12,271 bases of DNA from an uncultured bacterium (GCA_948467735.1 CAOKFN010000076.1:1-12271), one strand, 5' to 3'. Shown: positions 1-6,509, counted from the stretch's first letter. Made by a program: numbers and translations. Notes: a model not told the origin generated them from the letters alone.

Positions 1-40
1 AGGCGAAGTCGATTTTGGGTTTCATTAGAAAATTGTCCAT
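1..40 (-). CDS. Rpn-family (PD-(D/E)XK) nuclease / putative transposase, 5' end only
   Basis: Only the first 13 codons lie in the window; the rest runs off the left edge. Read on the minus strand from the ATG at 38-40 it gives MDNFLMKPKIDFA. The run KPKIDFA matches the stereotyped N-terminus (usually followed by FKEIM) of Rpn-family proteins. These are PD-(D/E)XK nuclease-fold proteins often annotated as recombination-promoting nuclease or putative transposase, and are common in clostridia. A good ribosome binding site (AAGGAG) lies 9 bases upstream on the same strand, supporting the start at 40; the internal Met at codon 6 is the alternative. The family call rests on a very short stretch, so it is recognition of a motif and not proof; the catalytic residues are outside the window. 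Confidence 0.6.
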   Translation of the reverse strand, partial: MDNFLMKPKIDFA

Positions 41-114
41 GGGCAGGTCTCCTTTCTGTCTGGATGGGGCATCTTAACTCTGATTGTTATTGGCAGATTA
101 ATCTATTTTTAACA

Positions 115-317
115 CTAAAGTTTATCCTCCCATAAAATACATAAGATTAGAAGCCATGCAATGGCGGCTAATGATAAGAAAATACCAAATATGATAATAC
201 CTTCTTGTCTGTATCAGCATAGCTTATCAAGCCAAAAATAAAACCGACAAATGGTGCTAATTTAGATTCTTTTATATTTTTGAATTCTCCCTTTTCTTTT
301 GTTTCTACAATAAAACG
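115..317 (-). pseudogene. Frameshifted remnant of a small membrane protein
   Basis: On the minus strand a 49-codon open stretch (317 to 171) has no usable start codon and is preceded by an in-frame stop at 318-320. It contains the hydrophobic segment LAPFVGFIFGLISYADTDKK. At about position 200 the reading jumps: the original frame ends at a stop at 168-170, while the next frame continues with a typical transmembrane helix (GIIIFGIFLSLAAIAWLLIL) and ends with a stop at 115-117. Together the two pieces read as the C-terminal part of a two-helix membrane protein broken by at least one indel. Both frames being hydrophobic could be chance in AT-rich DNA. I do not recognise the family. Confidence 0.4.
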
Positions 318-384
318 CTATTTTGATGTCTCGTAAAGGTTTGTGCGGCTGTATTCATGATGCCAAGAAGACCGACAAGCTTGG

Positions 385-720
385 TTATTTTCTGCTTGCC
401 TTTACAAAAGCGGCAAATTCTTTTATTTTGTCCAATTCCGCTTCTGTATATTCATCTCCGCTAAAACACACAGTGATGATAGAAGAGGCTTCTGATCTTG
501 GCATAGAGCTGGTTATAACCCCAGACGCGAGACTTTCGGTATCTACTTTTAATTCTTGGGTTATTTTTAATACATTTGTTATATTGGAATTGGCAATCCC
601 CCTTTTTAATATGCTGTCCAAAGTAGTCCAAGGCATGTCGATCAATTCACAAAATTTCTTTAAACTTCCATATTGATTGATTATCATTTCTTTTAGCTGT
701 GCTTCCGTGGATTCCATCAT
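385..720 (-). CDS. XRE/Cro-CI type HTH regulator, phage-repressor-like
   Basis: A 111-residue protein. Residues about 15-66 form a Cro/CI-type helix-turn-helix (YGSLKKFCELIDMPWTTLDS, then a third helix and the ITNVLKI segment), and the C-terminus carries the acidic helix YTEAELDKIKEFAAFVK, a common ending in clostridial prophage or mobile-element repressors. It lacks the protease-like C-terminal domain of LexA/CI repressors, so it is probably a simple DNA-binding repressor. The minus-strand AGGAGG at 725-730 lies 4 bases before the first ATG (720) and 7 before the second (717), so translation may start at the second Met. It is divergent from the small HTH gene at 983, and the shared gap contains Spo0A-like boxes. 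Targets are unknown; self-regulation is likely by family habit only. Confidence 0.8.
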   Translation of the reverse strand: MMESTEAQLKEMIINQYGSLKKFCELIDMPWTTLDSILKRGIANSNITNVLKITQELKVDTESLASGVITSSMPRSEASSIITVCFSGDEYTEAELDKIKEFAAFVKASRK

Positions 721-755
721 TTTTCCTCCTTACTATCTATACAATACTATACATG

Positions 756-762
756 TGTCGAA
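756..762 (+). promoter_or_regulatory. Single Spo0A-box-like site (TGTCGAA)
   Basis: A perfect 7-mer match to the 0A box lies 36 bases before the start of the minus-strand HTH gene, in the position of its core promoter or leader. One such 7-mer is expected by chance in a window of this size, so it is listed only because a tandem pair of the same motif lies in the same intergenic gap. Confidence 0.25.
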
Positions 763-840
763 AAATCAAGCACATTATAACAATACATACGAAATTTCAG
801 GAAAAGAGAATAAGATGTTAAGTAATATAAGAAATTGAAT

Positions 841-857
841 TGTCGAATATTGTCGAA
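841..857 (+). promoter_or_regulatory. Tandem Spo0A-type boxes (0A boxes)
   Basis: Two perfect TGTCGAA 7-mers occur in the same orientation at 841-847 and 851-857, start to start exactly 10 bases. TGTCGAA is the established core of the Spo0A binding box, and the 10-base tandem arrangement is that of the abrB operator, where a Spo0A dimer binds two adjacent boxes. The pair lies about 121 bases before the start of the minus-strand HTH gene and 126 before the plus-strand HTH gene, so it could control either or both. The motif is seen directly; control by Spo0A is an inference. Confidence 0.55.
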
Positions 858-982
858 AAAACGCGGTGAACCTGCCTCCATTGAGGTACGGGGTATGAGG
901 TAGAATATTCCTATAAATTTCATGTTATTTTGGTCTCTGCATTTAAAAACTATGTAAAAACTTAAAGTTAAAGGAGACCGGC

Positions 983-1177
983 ATGAAATTTAATGTAAAA
1001 GAACTGAGAGAGATGCGGGGATTGTCGTATGAGCAGTTAGCCCAGAAAAGCGGAGTTACAAAGAGCTACATTCAACGGATTGAAAGCAATGGCAAAGCAA
1101 ATCCTTCCGTGCGTGTTTTATGCAGACTGGCAAAGGCATTAGATGTAGAGGTTGAAAAGTTATTTAGGTGTGATTAA
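983..1177 (+). CDS. Minimal XRE-family HTH regulator
   Basis: A 64-residue protein made almost entirely of one HTH_3 domain (residues about 6-61). The turn and recognition helix are visible as LSYEQLAQKSGVTKSYIQRI, followed by the family-typical PSVRVLCRLAKALDV and the C-terminal helix. Such stand-alone domains act as dimeric DNA-binding switches or as modulators of a second regulator. The ribosome binding site AAGGAG at 971-976 sits 6 bases before the ATG, a near-ideal spacing. It diverges from the HTH gene at 385-720, with tandem Spo0A-like boxes between them, and ends before a bidirectional terminator. No ligand domain is present and the targets are unknown. Confidence 0.85.
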   Translation: MKFNVKELREMRGLSYEQLAQKSGVTKSYIQRIESNGKANPSVRVLCRLAKALDVEVEKLFRCD

Positions 1178-1238
1178 AACTACTTCCTTTTCGGAATTGT
1201 GTACCCGGTGAATCAGGGGCTATAAATATGCAGAAGAA

Positions 1239-1258
1239 AAGGGAGGCTGGCCTCCCTT
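1239..1258. terminator. Bidirectional hairpin terminator between convergent HTH genes
   Basis: Perfect 8-bp stem AAGGGAGG / CCTCCCTT with a CTGG loop, lying between the converging genes that end at 1177 (plus) and 1270 (minus). On the minus strand it is followed by a T-rich run (TTCTTCT); on the plus strand by the weaker TTGAATTTTA. It probably works in both directions. Confidence 0.7.
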
Positions 1259-1269
1259 GAATTTTATGG

Positions 1270-1527
1270 TTAAGGTGAATTAGATTTTTGGGCTAATGAA
1301 TCGTGGGCGAGCCAATCAAAATTGACATTATACTCACGACATATATCTCGAATAGTGCGTTCGGTTATATTACGTGTACCTTTTTCCATATTTGTAATGG
1401 CGCCGCCTGACATATTTATAGCAGCATCAAAAGCGCGAGTAGTAAGATTTAATTCATCTCTTAAGGAAAAATTAATGGAATTATATATGCGTTTGTGGTA
1501 AGGTATTCTAAATAAATTAATAAACAA
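1270..1527 (-). CDS. XRE-like HTH protein with uncertain or lost N-terminus
   Basis: The C-terminal two thirds reads as a helix-turn-helix of the XRE type common in clostridial mobile elements: LNLTTRAFDAAINMSGGAIT, then NMEKGTRNITERTIRDICRE and the terminal YNVNFDWLAH. The N-terminus is poor. The longest frame (85 codons) begins at a TTG at 1527 with no ribosome binding site on this strand, and the residues before LRDELNL do not fit the usual short lead helix of the family. No in-frame ATG exists before the Met inside the HTH itself. It may be a live gene with an unusual start or a 5'-decayed pseudogene. It converges on the 983-1177 gene and diverges from the membrane gene at 1560 with only 32 bases between. 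Confidence 0.55.
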   Translation of the reverse strand: MFINLFRIPYHKRIYNSINFSLRDELNLTTRAFDAAINMSGGAITNMEKGTRNITERTIRDICREYNVNFDWLAHDSLAQKSNSP

Positions 1528-1559
1528 ATCGGGGTTTTCAAGGAGGCAATTAGAAAAAT

Positions 1560-1976
1560 ATGAAAAAAATACAATATCTTTTTATCGTGCCGCTATTTCT
1601 GCTTATTTGTTCGGGCGTATATGATATTATTATGGGAATCCATTATACTAATAGATATCTGTATCTTACGGAAGAATTGAGGAATGAAGAGGGTGCTGCA
1701 TTAACAATAGGAATGCTGATTTCTAATTATTTTACAGGTGCATTTCGAGGAATTATTACGATTGTCTGCGGTCTTATCGGAATAATATATATCAAAAAGG
1801 GAGATATCAAAACATGGTATTTCGTTTTCTTGGGTATTTTAACTTTAATGTATGTTCTTGGATATAGAAGATTTCCGGATACAGAAGAGCTTATGCAGAT
1901 GTTGACTGCATTGCTCTGTTTTGTGCCGTTAAGCATCTATAAGTTTACCTGTCGTTTTCACAAGCTTGCGGGATAG
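1560..1976 (+). CDS. Small four-helix membrane protein, unrecognised
   Basis: A 138-residue hydrophobic protein that I do not recognise. Likely membrane helices are at about 5-26, 51-79 (one long or two short, around SNYFTGAFRGIITIVCGLIG), 86-102 and 112-128. Loops carry lysines and arginines (IKKGDIK, GYRRF, CRFHK) consistent with cytoplasmic faces. There is no signal peptide distinct from helix 1 and no catalytic motif. A strong AGGAGG at 1541-1546 lies 13 bases before the ATG, further than usual, but the preceding in-frame codons include a stop at 1551-1553, so no earlier start exists. It has no clear operon partner: the upstream HTH gene is divergent and a hairpin follows downstream. Base composition is AT-rich like the rest of the left part. 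Confidence 0.65.
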   Translation: MKKIQYLFIVPLFLLICSGVYDIIMGIHYTNRYLYLTEELRNEEGAALTIGMLISNYFTGAFRGIITIVCGLIGIIYIKKGDIKTWYFVFLGILTLMYVLGYRRFPDTEELMQMLTALLCFVPLSIYKFTCRFHKLAG

Positions 1977-1988
1977 CTGTCCATGGAT

Positions 1989-2005
1989 TGCTTCTGGGAG
2001 AAGCA
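1989..2005 (+). terminator. Hairpin after the membrane-protein gene (weak terminator candidate)
   Basis: Perfect 7-bp stem TGCTTCT / AGAAGCA with a GGG loop, 13 bases after the stop at 1976. Only a short TTAAA follows instead of a proper T-run, so termination may be inefficient and the hairpin may have another role. Confidence 0.3.
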
Positions 2006-2053
2006 TTAAACGCGGACATTTAAAGGATACGATTTTATGTGGGGGGAAAGAAA

Positions 2054-3169
2054 ATGCCTGATTTAAAAGAAAGAAACCAAAAAATAATAGACGCGGTTAT
2101 AAAAAAGGCAGACATCGTATGCCCGGGTTCTCTCGCATTAATAGGAATCAACGGTTCCTTTATGAGAGGGGACTATTACGAAAAATCAGATTTAGATCTG
2201 CTCATTGTGATTAATGACGACAGAGGCTGGCAGCTGGGCTGCACCTTTATACAGGATGATTTAATGGTGGGACATGACGTCTACTGTACCACATGGGAAC
2301 GTCTGCGGAGTGAAGCGGGATATGAACATCCGAATATTTCTAAACTTATGGACGCTGAAATCGTTTATTGCGCGGATGAGAAATATAAAGAGCAGCTGAA
2401 TCTCCTGCGAAAATCTGCAGGAGATATTTTATCCGCGCCTTTTTCGGAAGAAGATTATGCGAAAGCGGAAAATTATTTGAAAGAGGCGGAGCATTATTAC
2501 ACGGCGGCTATGATTTCGGAGAATAAGTCCGATGTGCTCCGGGGGGCGGGCGGCGCCATTTATTATGTGGAAAATGCAATAGCAATGTTAAATAAACAGT
2601 ATTTTCATTACGGAGTAAAGCGTGCTTATGAAGAGCTGAATGCAATGAAGTACAGACCGGAAAAGCTCTGCAATATGATAGAGGACTGCTTGTCGGCAGC
2701 TTCCGCCGCATCTGTCCAAAAGCATTTAACCACGCTTATGAGGGAGACAATAGCGGTGTTTTGTCATGTAAAAGATAATATGAATGAAAACGCCGACATT
2801 CAGAAGAAGGCCGCTGGGGGAGAGGCGCTTATCGGTACTTATGAAGAAATGTATTCAAACTGGAGGAATAAGATGTATGCGGCGGCAGAAACCCAAAACA
2901 GGTATCTTGCCTTTATGAGCTTAATTAGTACAGGCGAAATGTTTTCTGAAATTAGCAGCAAAGTAAGTATCGGCCGATATGATGTTTTGGCAGGGTATGA
3001 TTCGCGGGATTTACACAGGACGGCGCTCATGTACGATGAAATGTTAAACGAGTATTTAAAAGAGTACATAAGGGCGGGCATACAGGTAAAACATTATGCT
3101 GATATAGATGCATTTGCACTTGATTATGTATTAAATATAGATAATACAGAAGAGCAGCCCAAGGTATGA
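2054..3169 (+). CDS. Nucleotidyltransferase-fold protein with long helical C-terminal region
   Basis: Start chosen at the ATG at 2054, 371 residues, preceded by a G-rich Shine-Dalgarno (GGGGGG at 2041-2046); a GTG at 2039 in the same frame lies before that site and is not preferred. The N-terminal third has the polymerase-beta-type nucleotidyltransferase signature: G34-S35 in INGSFMRGD, D46 and D48 in KSDLDLL, and a third acidic residue at D75 in GHDVYCTTW. These are the metal-binding residues of the superfamily that includes aminoglycoside and lincosamide nucleotidyltransferases. The rest, about 250 residues, looks largely alpha-helical with two parts (about 135-235 and 245-345) and no membrane segment. 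By family it should move an AMP or similar nucleotide onto a small molecule or a protein; the substrate cannot be read. It stands alone between AT-rich accessory genes and the two-component operon. Confidence 0.75.
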   Translation: MPDLKERNQKIIDAVIKKADIVCPGSLALIGINGSFMRGDYYEKSDLDLLIVINDDRGWQLGCTFIQDDLMVGHDVYCTTWERLRSEAGYEHPNISKLMDAEIVYCADEKYKEQLNLLRKSAGDILSAPFSEEDYAKAENYLKEAEHYYTAAMISENKSDVLRGAGGAIYYVENAIAMLNKQYFHYGVKRAYEELNAMKYRPEKLCNMIEDCLSAASAASVQKHLTTLMRETIAVFCHVKDNMNENADIQKKAAGGEALIGTYEEMYSNWRNKMYAAAETQNRYLAFMSLISTGEMFSEISSKVSIGRYDVLAGYDSRDLHRTALMYDEMLNEYLKEYIRAGIQVKHYADIDAFALDYVLNIDNTEEQPKV

Positions 3170-3255
3170 CGGAATCTTGTTGGCGGAAAGGGATTTTCTA
3201 TATGGCTTGAAAGGCGCCGGAGGCATTTCAAGAATTTGCTAAGACGTTTTACCAA

Positions 3256-3274
3256 AAGATACAAAAAAGATACA
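3256..3274 (+). promoter_or_regulatory. Direct repeat AAGATACA x2 upstream of the response regulator
   Basis: AAGATACA occurs at 3256-3263 and 3267-3274, 11 bases apart, 68 bases before the response-regulator start. OmpR/PhoB-family regulators bind direct repeats with about one helical turn between them, so this is a candidate self-regulation site. A partly matching inverted copy (GTGTACCTTTG) follows at about 3281-3291. No clear promoter elements were identified. Confidence 0.3.
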
Positions 3275-3341
3275 TGTTTTGTGTACCTTTGTTCATGGAA
3301 GAAACCGATATATTTAGCAGAAATGAGGGAAGAAGGAAATT

Positions 3342-4013
3342 ATGCTGAAAATTTTAATTGCAGAGGATGAGGAGCCCATTGCAAATTTGATTAAAATGAA
3401 TCTGCATAAGGCAGGATATCAATGTATCTGGGCGGCGGACGGGGAAAAAGCGGCGGATTTGATGGATAACGAAAAATTTGATCTTTTGCTGCTGGATGTG
3501 ATGCTTCCCGGAATTAACGGATATGAATTGATGGACTACGCAAAGGCATTGGAGCTTCCTGTCATTTTTCTGACTGCCCTTGGAAGTACGGAAAATAAAG
3601 TAAAAGGCCTTAAAATGGGGGCGGACGACTATTTGACAAAGCCTTTTGAAATCGTGGAGCTATTGGCCAGAGTGGAGGCGGTGCTTCGCAGGTATCATAA
3701 GACGGAGACCGTGATGACCATATTTGATGTGGTAATCGACACGGCGTCCCGCAGCGTGACCCGGGGCGGGGAGCCTGTGACGCTTACCATGAAAGAATTT
3801 GATCTGCTCCTGCTGCTTGCCAGAAACCGCAATATCGCATTGTATCGGGAGACGATTTACGAAACGGTATGGGGCGGGGAGTATATGGGACAGAGCAGAA
3901 CGGTTGACCTGCATATTCAGCGTTTGAAGAAGAAATTGAACTGGGACAGCGAGATTACGGCTGTCTATAAGGTGGGGTATCGGCTGGAAGGGGAAGGCGC
4001 TGTACAGAAATGA
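3342..4013 (+). CDS. OmpR/PhoB-family response regulator
   Basis: A 223-residue transcription regulator of a two-component system. Receiver domain at about 1-115: acidic pocket E8-D9, phospho-acceptor D52 in LLLLDVMLPG, switch residue T78 in IFLTALG, and K100 in YLTKPF, all present as in active members. The C-terminal winged-helix DNA-binding domain (about 124-217) has the family pattern LTMKEFDLLLLLA, the recognition-helix region SRTVDLHIQRLKKKL and the final VYKVGYRL hairpin. Length is normal. The purine-rich AGAAGGA just before the ATG is a suitable ribosome binding site. Its stop overlaps the start of the histidine kinase (ATGA), so the two are translationally coupled and surely partners. 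Targets are unknown; a direct repeat upstream may serve autoregulation. Confidence 0.95.
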   Translation: MLKILIAEDEEPIANLIKMNLHKAGYQCIWAADGEKAADLMDNEKFDLLLLDVMLPGINGYELMDYAKALELPVIFLTALGSTENKVKGLKMGADDYLTKPFEIVELLARVEAVLRRYHKTETVMTIFDVVIDTASRSVTRGGEPVTLTMKEFDLLLLLARNRNIALYRETIYETVWGGEYMGQSRTVDLHIQRLKKKLNWDSEITAVYKVGYRLEGEGAVQK

Positions 4014-5440
4014 AGTTCGCTGATAAATTGTTTCTTGCCATGACGGCTCTTTTGACTTTGATGTTTGCGCTTTTTGGAATTTGGATGCTTTCTTCTGATT
4101 TTACCCAGCTCTTGGACAAAGAAATTGAGCGGGGAAATGACGAGAGCAGAATGTTTCAATTTTTGTTTGAAATGGGGTATCAGTCCACGGAGGAATATGG
4201 GGAGGAGTATGCCGTTAAGAGGACATTGGGCAGCATTACCAACAGTGTGGAGCGAAGCGGAAATCATGTATTTGTGATGCAGAAAAGCGGGACATATGTC
4301 TATGGCGGCGATTATCTGGAAAACATGGGTTTTCTGCAGGAAGCGGATAAATTGGCAAGGTCTTTGGATGAAACCAATAATTACGGCTATTGCATCCGGC
4401 AGGTGGAGGGCGGATATTATATGTTTACGGCGGCGTTGACCGACGCCGCCGTAAACGGTATTTATTTAGGCACCTGCAGGGAATTGACGAATATTTACGA
4501 CGATAGGCGGGATCTTCTATCCAGATATCGAATTGCGTTAGTGTGCCTGCTGTTTGCGGGAGGGCTGGGCGTCTATATGCTTTCCCGCTATATTACCCAG
4601 CCCATCCGATGGCTGAACAAGCTGGCGGAGCGGATTGCAGGCGGTGAATATGAGCTTCGCTCTCATAATAAGAGCCTTGACGAAATCGGAGAATTGGCGC
4701 GCAACTTTAACAGGATGGCGGATCAGCTGGTGGATCAGATACAGAAGAAAGCGCTGGAAGCAAAGCAGAAGGAGGATTTCACCGCGGCTTTTGCCCACGA
4801 GCTCAAGACGCCGCTGACTTCCATCATAGGGTATGCGGATATGCTTAATTCCATGAAGCTGACGGATGAAGAATGTCATGAGGCATATTTTTATATTTAC
4901 AATCAAGGGAAACGCTTGGAAAGCTTGTCCCATAAGCTTTTGGAATTGGTGAGCATGGACAAAAATCCTCCGGTATTTAAACCGACTGCGGTGAAGAGTC
5001 TGGAAGAAAATCTCAGATTTACGATGCGGCCTGTGTGGAAAAATCATGGAATAAAGGGCAAGATAGATTTGGAACGGGCGACTATCTACGGGGACGGCGA
5101 ACTGCTTCTGTCCTTGTTTTATAATCTCCTTGACAATGCCGTGAAAGCCATGGACAAGGGCGAAAAGGGCTTCATTTTGATGAAAGGCGTCTGTCTGAAC
5201 GACAGCTATGAGTTTAAAGTGGTGGATAATGGAAGAGGCATTCCTACAGAGGAAATCAGCCGTATCACGGAAGCCTTCTATATGGTGGACAAGTCGCGTT
5301 CAAGGAAGGAGGGCGGAGCGGGGATTGGAATGGCTCTGTGCCAGAAAATCATTTGGCTGCATAACGGCTTATTAAAAATTGACAGCAGGCTGGGGGAGGG
5401 TACTGTGATGAAAATTACCTTTCCTCTGCGGCGGCGTTGA
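4010..5440 (+). CDS. Membrane sensor histidine kinase with HAMP domain
   Basis: A 476-residue kinase, partner of the regulator it overlaps by four bases. Order: membrane helix 1 (about 8-28), extracytoplasmic sensor region (about 29-171), membrane helix 2 (about 173-192), HAMP linker (about 193-245, with the PIRWL and DEIGELARNFN motifs), HisKA dimerisation domain with phospho-acceptor H263 in FAHELKTPLTS, then the HATPase domain with N box (YNLLDNAVKA, N372), D406-G408 in VVDNGRGIP, and G box GGAGIGMAL (435-443). All catalytic residues are intact. The sensor region is about 140 residues, with no family I can name; its ligand is unknown. The extracytoplasmic protein encoded directly downstream is a plausible signal partner. 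Confidence 0.95.
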   Translation: MKFADKLFLAMTALLTLMFALFGIWMLSSDFTQLLDKEIERGNDESRMFQFLFEMGYQSTEEYGEEYAVKRTLGSITNSVERSGNHVFVMQKSGTYVYGGDYLENMGFLQEADKLARSLDETNNYGYCIRQVEGGYYMFTAALTDAAVNGIYLGTCRELTNIYDDRRDLLSRYRIALVCLLFAGGLGVYMLSRYITQPIRWLNKLAERIAGGEYELRSHNKSLDEIGELARNFNRMADQLVDQIQKKALEAKQKEDFTAAFAHELKTPLTSIIGYADMLNSMKLTDEECHEAYFYIYNQGKRLESLSHKLLELVSMDKNPPVFKPTAVKSLEENLRFTMRPVWKNHGIKGKIDLERATIYGDGELLLSLFYNLLDNAVKAMDKGEKGFILMKGVCLNDSYEFKVVDNGRGIPTEEISRITEAFYMVDKSRSRKEGGAGIGMALCQKIIWLHNGLLKIDSRLGEGTVMKITFPLRRR

Positions 5441-5462
5441 AGGGAGGCCGGGAAGCCAAGTT

Positions 5463-6461
5463 ATGAGAGACGGTAAAAAGAAAAGGCGCGGAGCTTCATA
5501 TTTTTTTGTGATTCGGATGCTGATTTTGACTGTGCTCCTTGCCGCCGCGCTTTACGCGCCCCAGATAATTTTTCGGATTCAGGACGGCATTTTGTGCAGC
5601 AGGACTTCCTTTGACAAAAGAGAAAAGATGGATGTGGAGACGTTGAGCACTACCTATGAGCGTCAGCTTTCCCAGCGGATGGAGAATTTCGCGGAGGGCA
5701 TGGAGGCGGGGGAGCATTATTATGCGGCGTCTCAGGATCTTGCGCCGAATCAGGAATTATATGATTTTTTTAATTCAGATTTAGGGCTGCGTCAGGAATT
5801 TATTCAGGCGCTCATTGAGGCGGGATGGCTCCATTACGGTTTTTGGGAGCAGAATTTTATGGTGAATAACTGGAAGCAGTATGTTATTTACAGCGACGAT
5901 TATGCCAAGGGAGTAAATTTTATATGCTGGTATATGGAGCTGCAGGCGGAAAGCGGCGTGATATTAAAGCTTTTGGCGGATGCGGAGACAGGCACGATTT
6001 ATGCGCTCAAAACGGAAAACAGGAATCCGGACAATCAGCTGCTGGTAAATTCTTCATGGGAGCCGAACCTGCCCGTTGTGTTCTGGTATTTTTTTGCGGA
6101 TTATTTTGAGGTAGATTCTTCGGTAGAACTGGAAAAAATCATGCAGGAGCTGGAGCGGTATGCGGAGGAGATGTATTACAGTAAGTTTATTGACAAGCCC
6201 TATGCCGATAAAAATGTCATAAGCATAAAAGAACAGTCAAAGGTGACGTCCATGATCAGCGAAAATGCGGGATACGAGATGGAGTACGACACACTGCGTT
6301 TAATTCTGCCCTATGGGGACAATTCCTTGGATGTGATGTTTTCCATAGACGGGGAAAGCTTTCCTGACGAGGAATACGGAGGATTGTATGTTCATTACTA
6401 CGAGCCCAACATATTGGCAGGCTTCCGGCAGATTTACGAATTGATTCCGGAATTTTCATAA
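5463..6461 (+). CDS. Membrane-anchored extracytoplasmic protein, third gene of the two-component operon
   Basis: A 332-residue protein of no family I recognise. A very basic N-terminus (GKKKRRG) is followed by one hydrophobic helix at about 12-37, with no lipobox and no clear signal peptidase site, so it is probably a type II single-pass protein with residues 40-332 outside. The outer part is acidic and rich in Tyr and Trp, with no catalytic motif visible; residues about 214-260 are helical and charged. It starts 22 bases after the kinase stop. The ribosome binding site is either AGGGAGG at 5441-5447 (15 bases away, long) or the weaker GGGAAG closer by. Position argues for an accessory sensor or output of the kinase and regulator. 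This is inference from gene order alone. Confidence 0.8.
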   Translation: MRDGKKKRRGASYFFVIRMLILTVLLAAALYAPQIIFRIQDGILCSRTSFDKREKMDVETLSTTYERQLSQRMENFAEGMEAGEHYYAASQDLAPNQELYDFFNSDLGLRQEFIQALIEAGWLHYGFWEQNFMVNNWKQYVIYSDDYAKGVNFICWYMELQAESGVILKLLADAETGTIYALKTENRNPDNQLLVNSSWEPNLPVVFWYFFADYFEVDSSVELEKIMQELERYAEEMYYSKFIDKPYADKNVISIKEQSKVTSMISENAGYEMEYDTLRLILPYGDNSLDVMFSIDGESFPDEEYGGLYVHYYEPNILAGFRQIYELIPEFS

Positions 6462-6509
6462 TCTGCATAAAAGCTCCCCAAAACCGATATATTGTACAAA
6501 ACGCAAAAG

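Noticed and set aside
323..676. Open frame of 117 codons on the plus strand
   Set aside because: It lies entirely opposite the HTH gene at 385-720, which has a clear family match and ribosome binding site; the plus frame has neither.
2039..2053. GTG start for the nucleotidyltransferase
   Set aside because: The G-rich ribosome binding site lies inside these codons, which favours the ATG at 2054.
3206..3232. Inverted repeat as an intrinsic terminator for the nucleotidyltransferase gene
   Set aside because: No T-run follows and the stem is long-looped, so termination is not supported.
4538..5047. Minus-strand frame of 169 codons inside the histidine kinase gene
   Set aside because: It is antisense to the HAMP and HisKA coding sequence, with unnatural composition.
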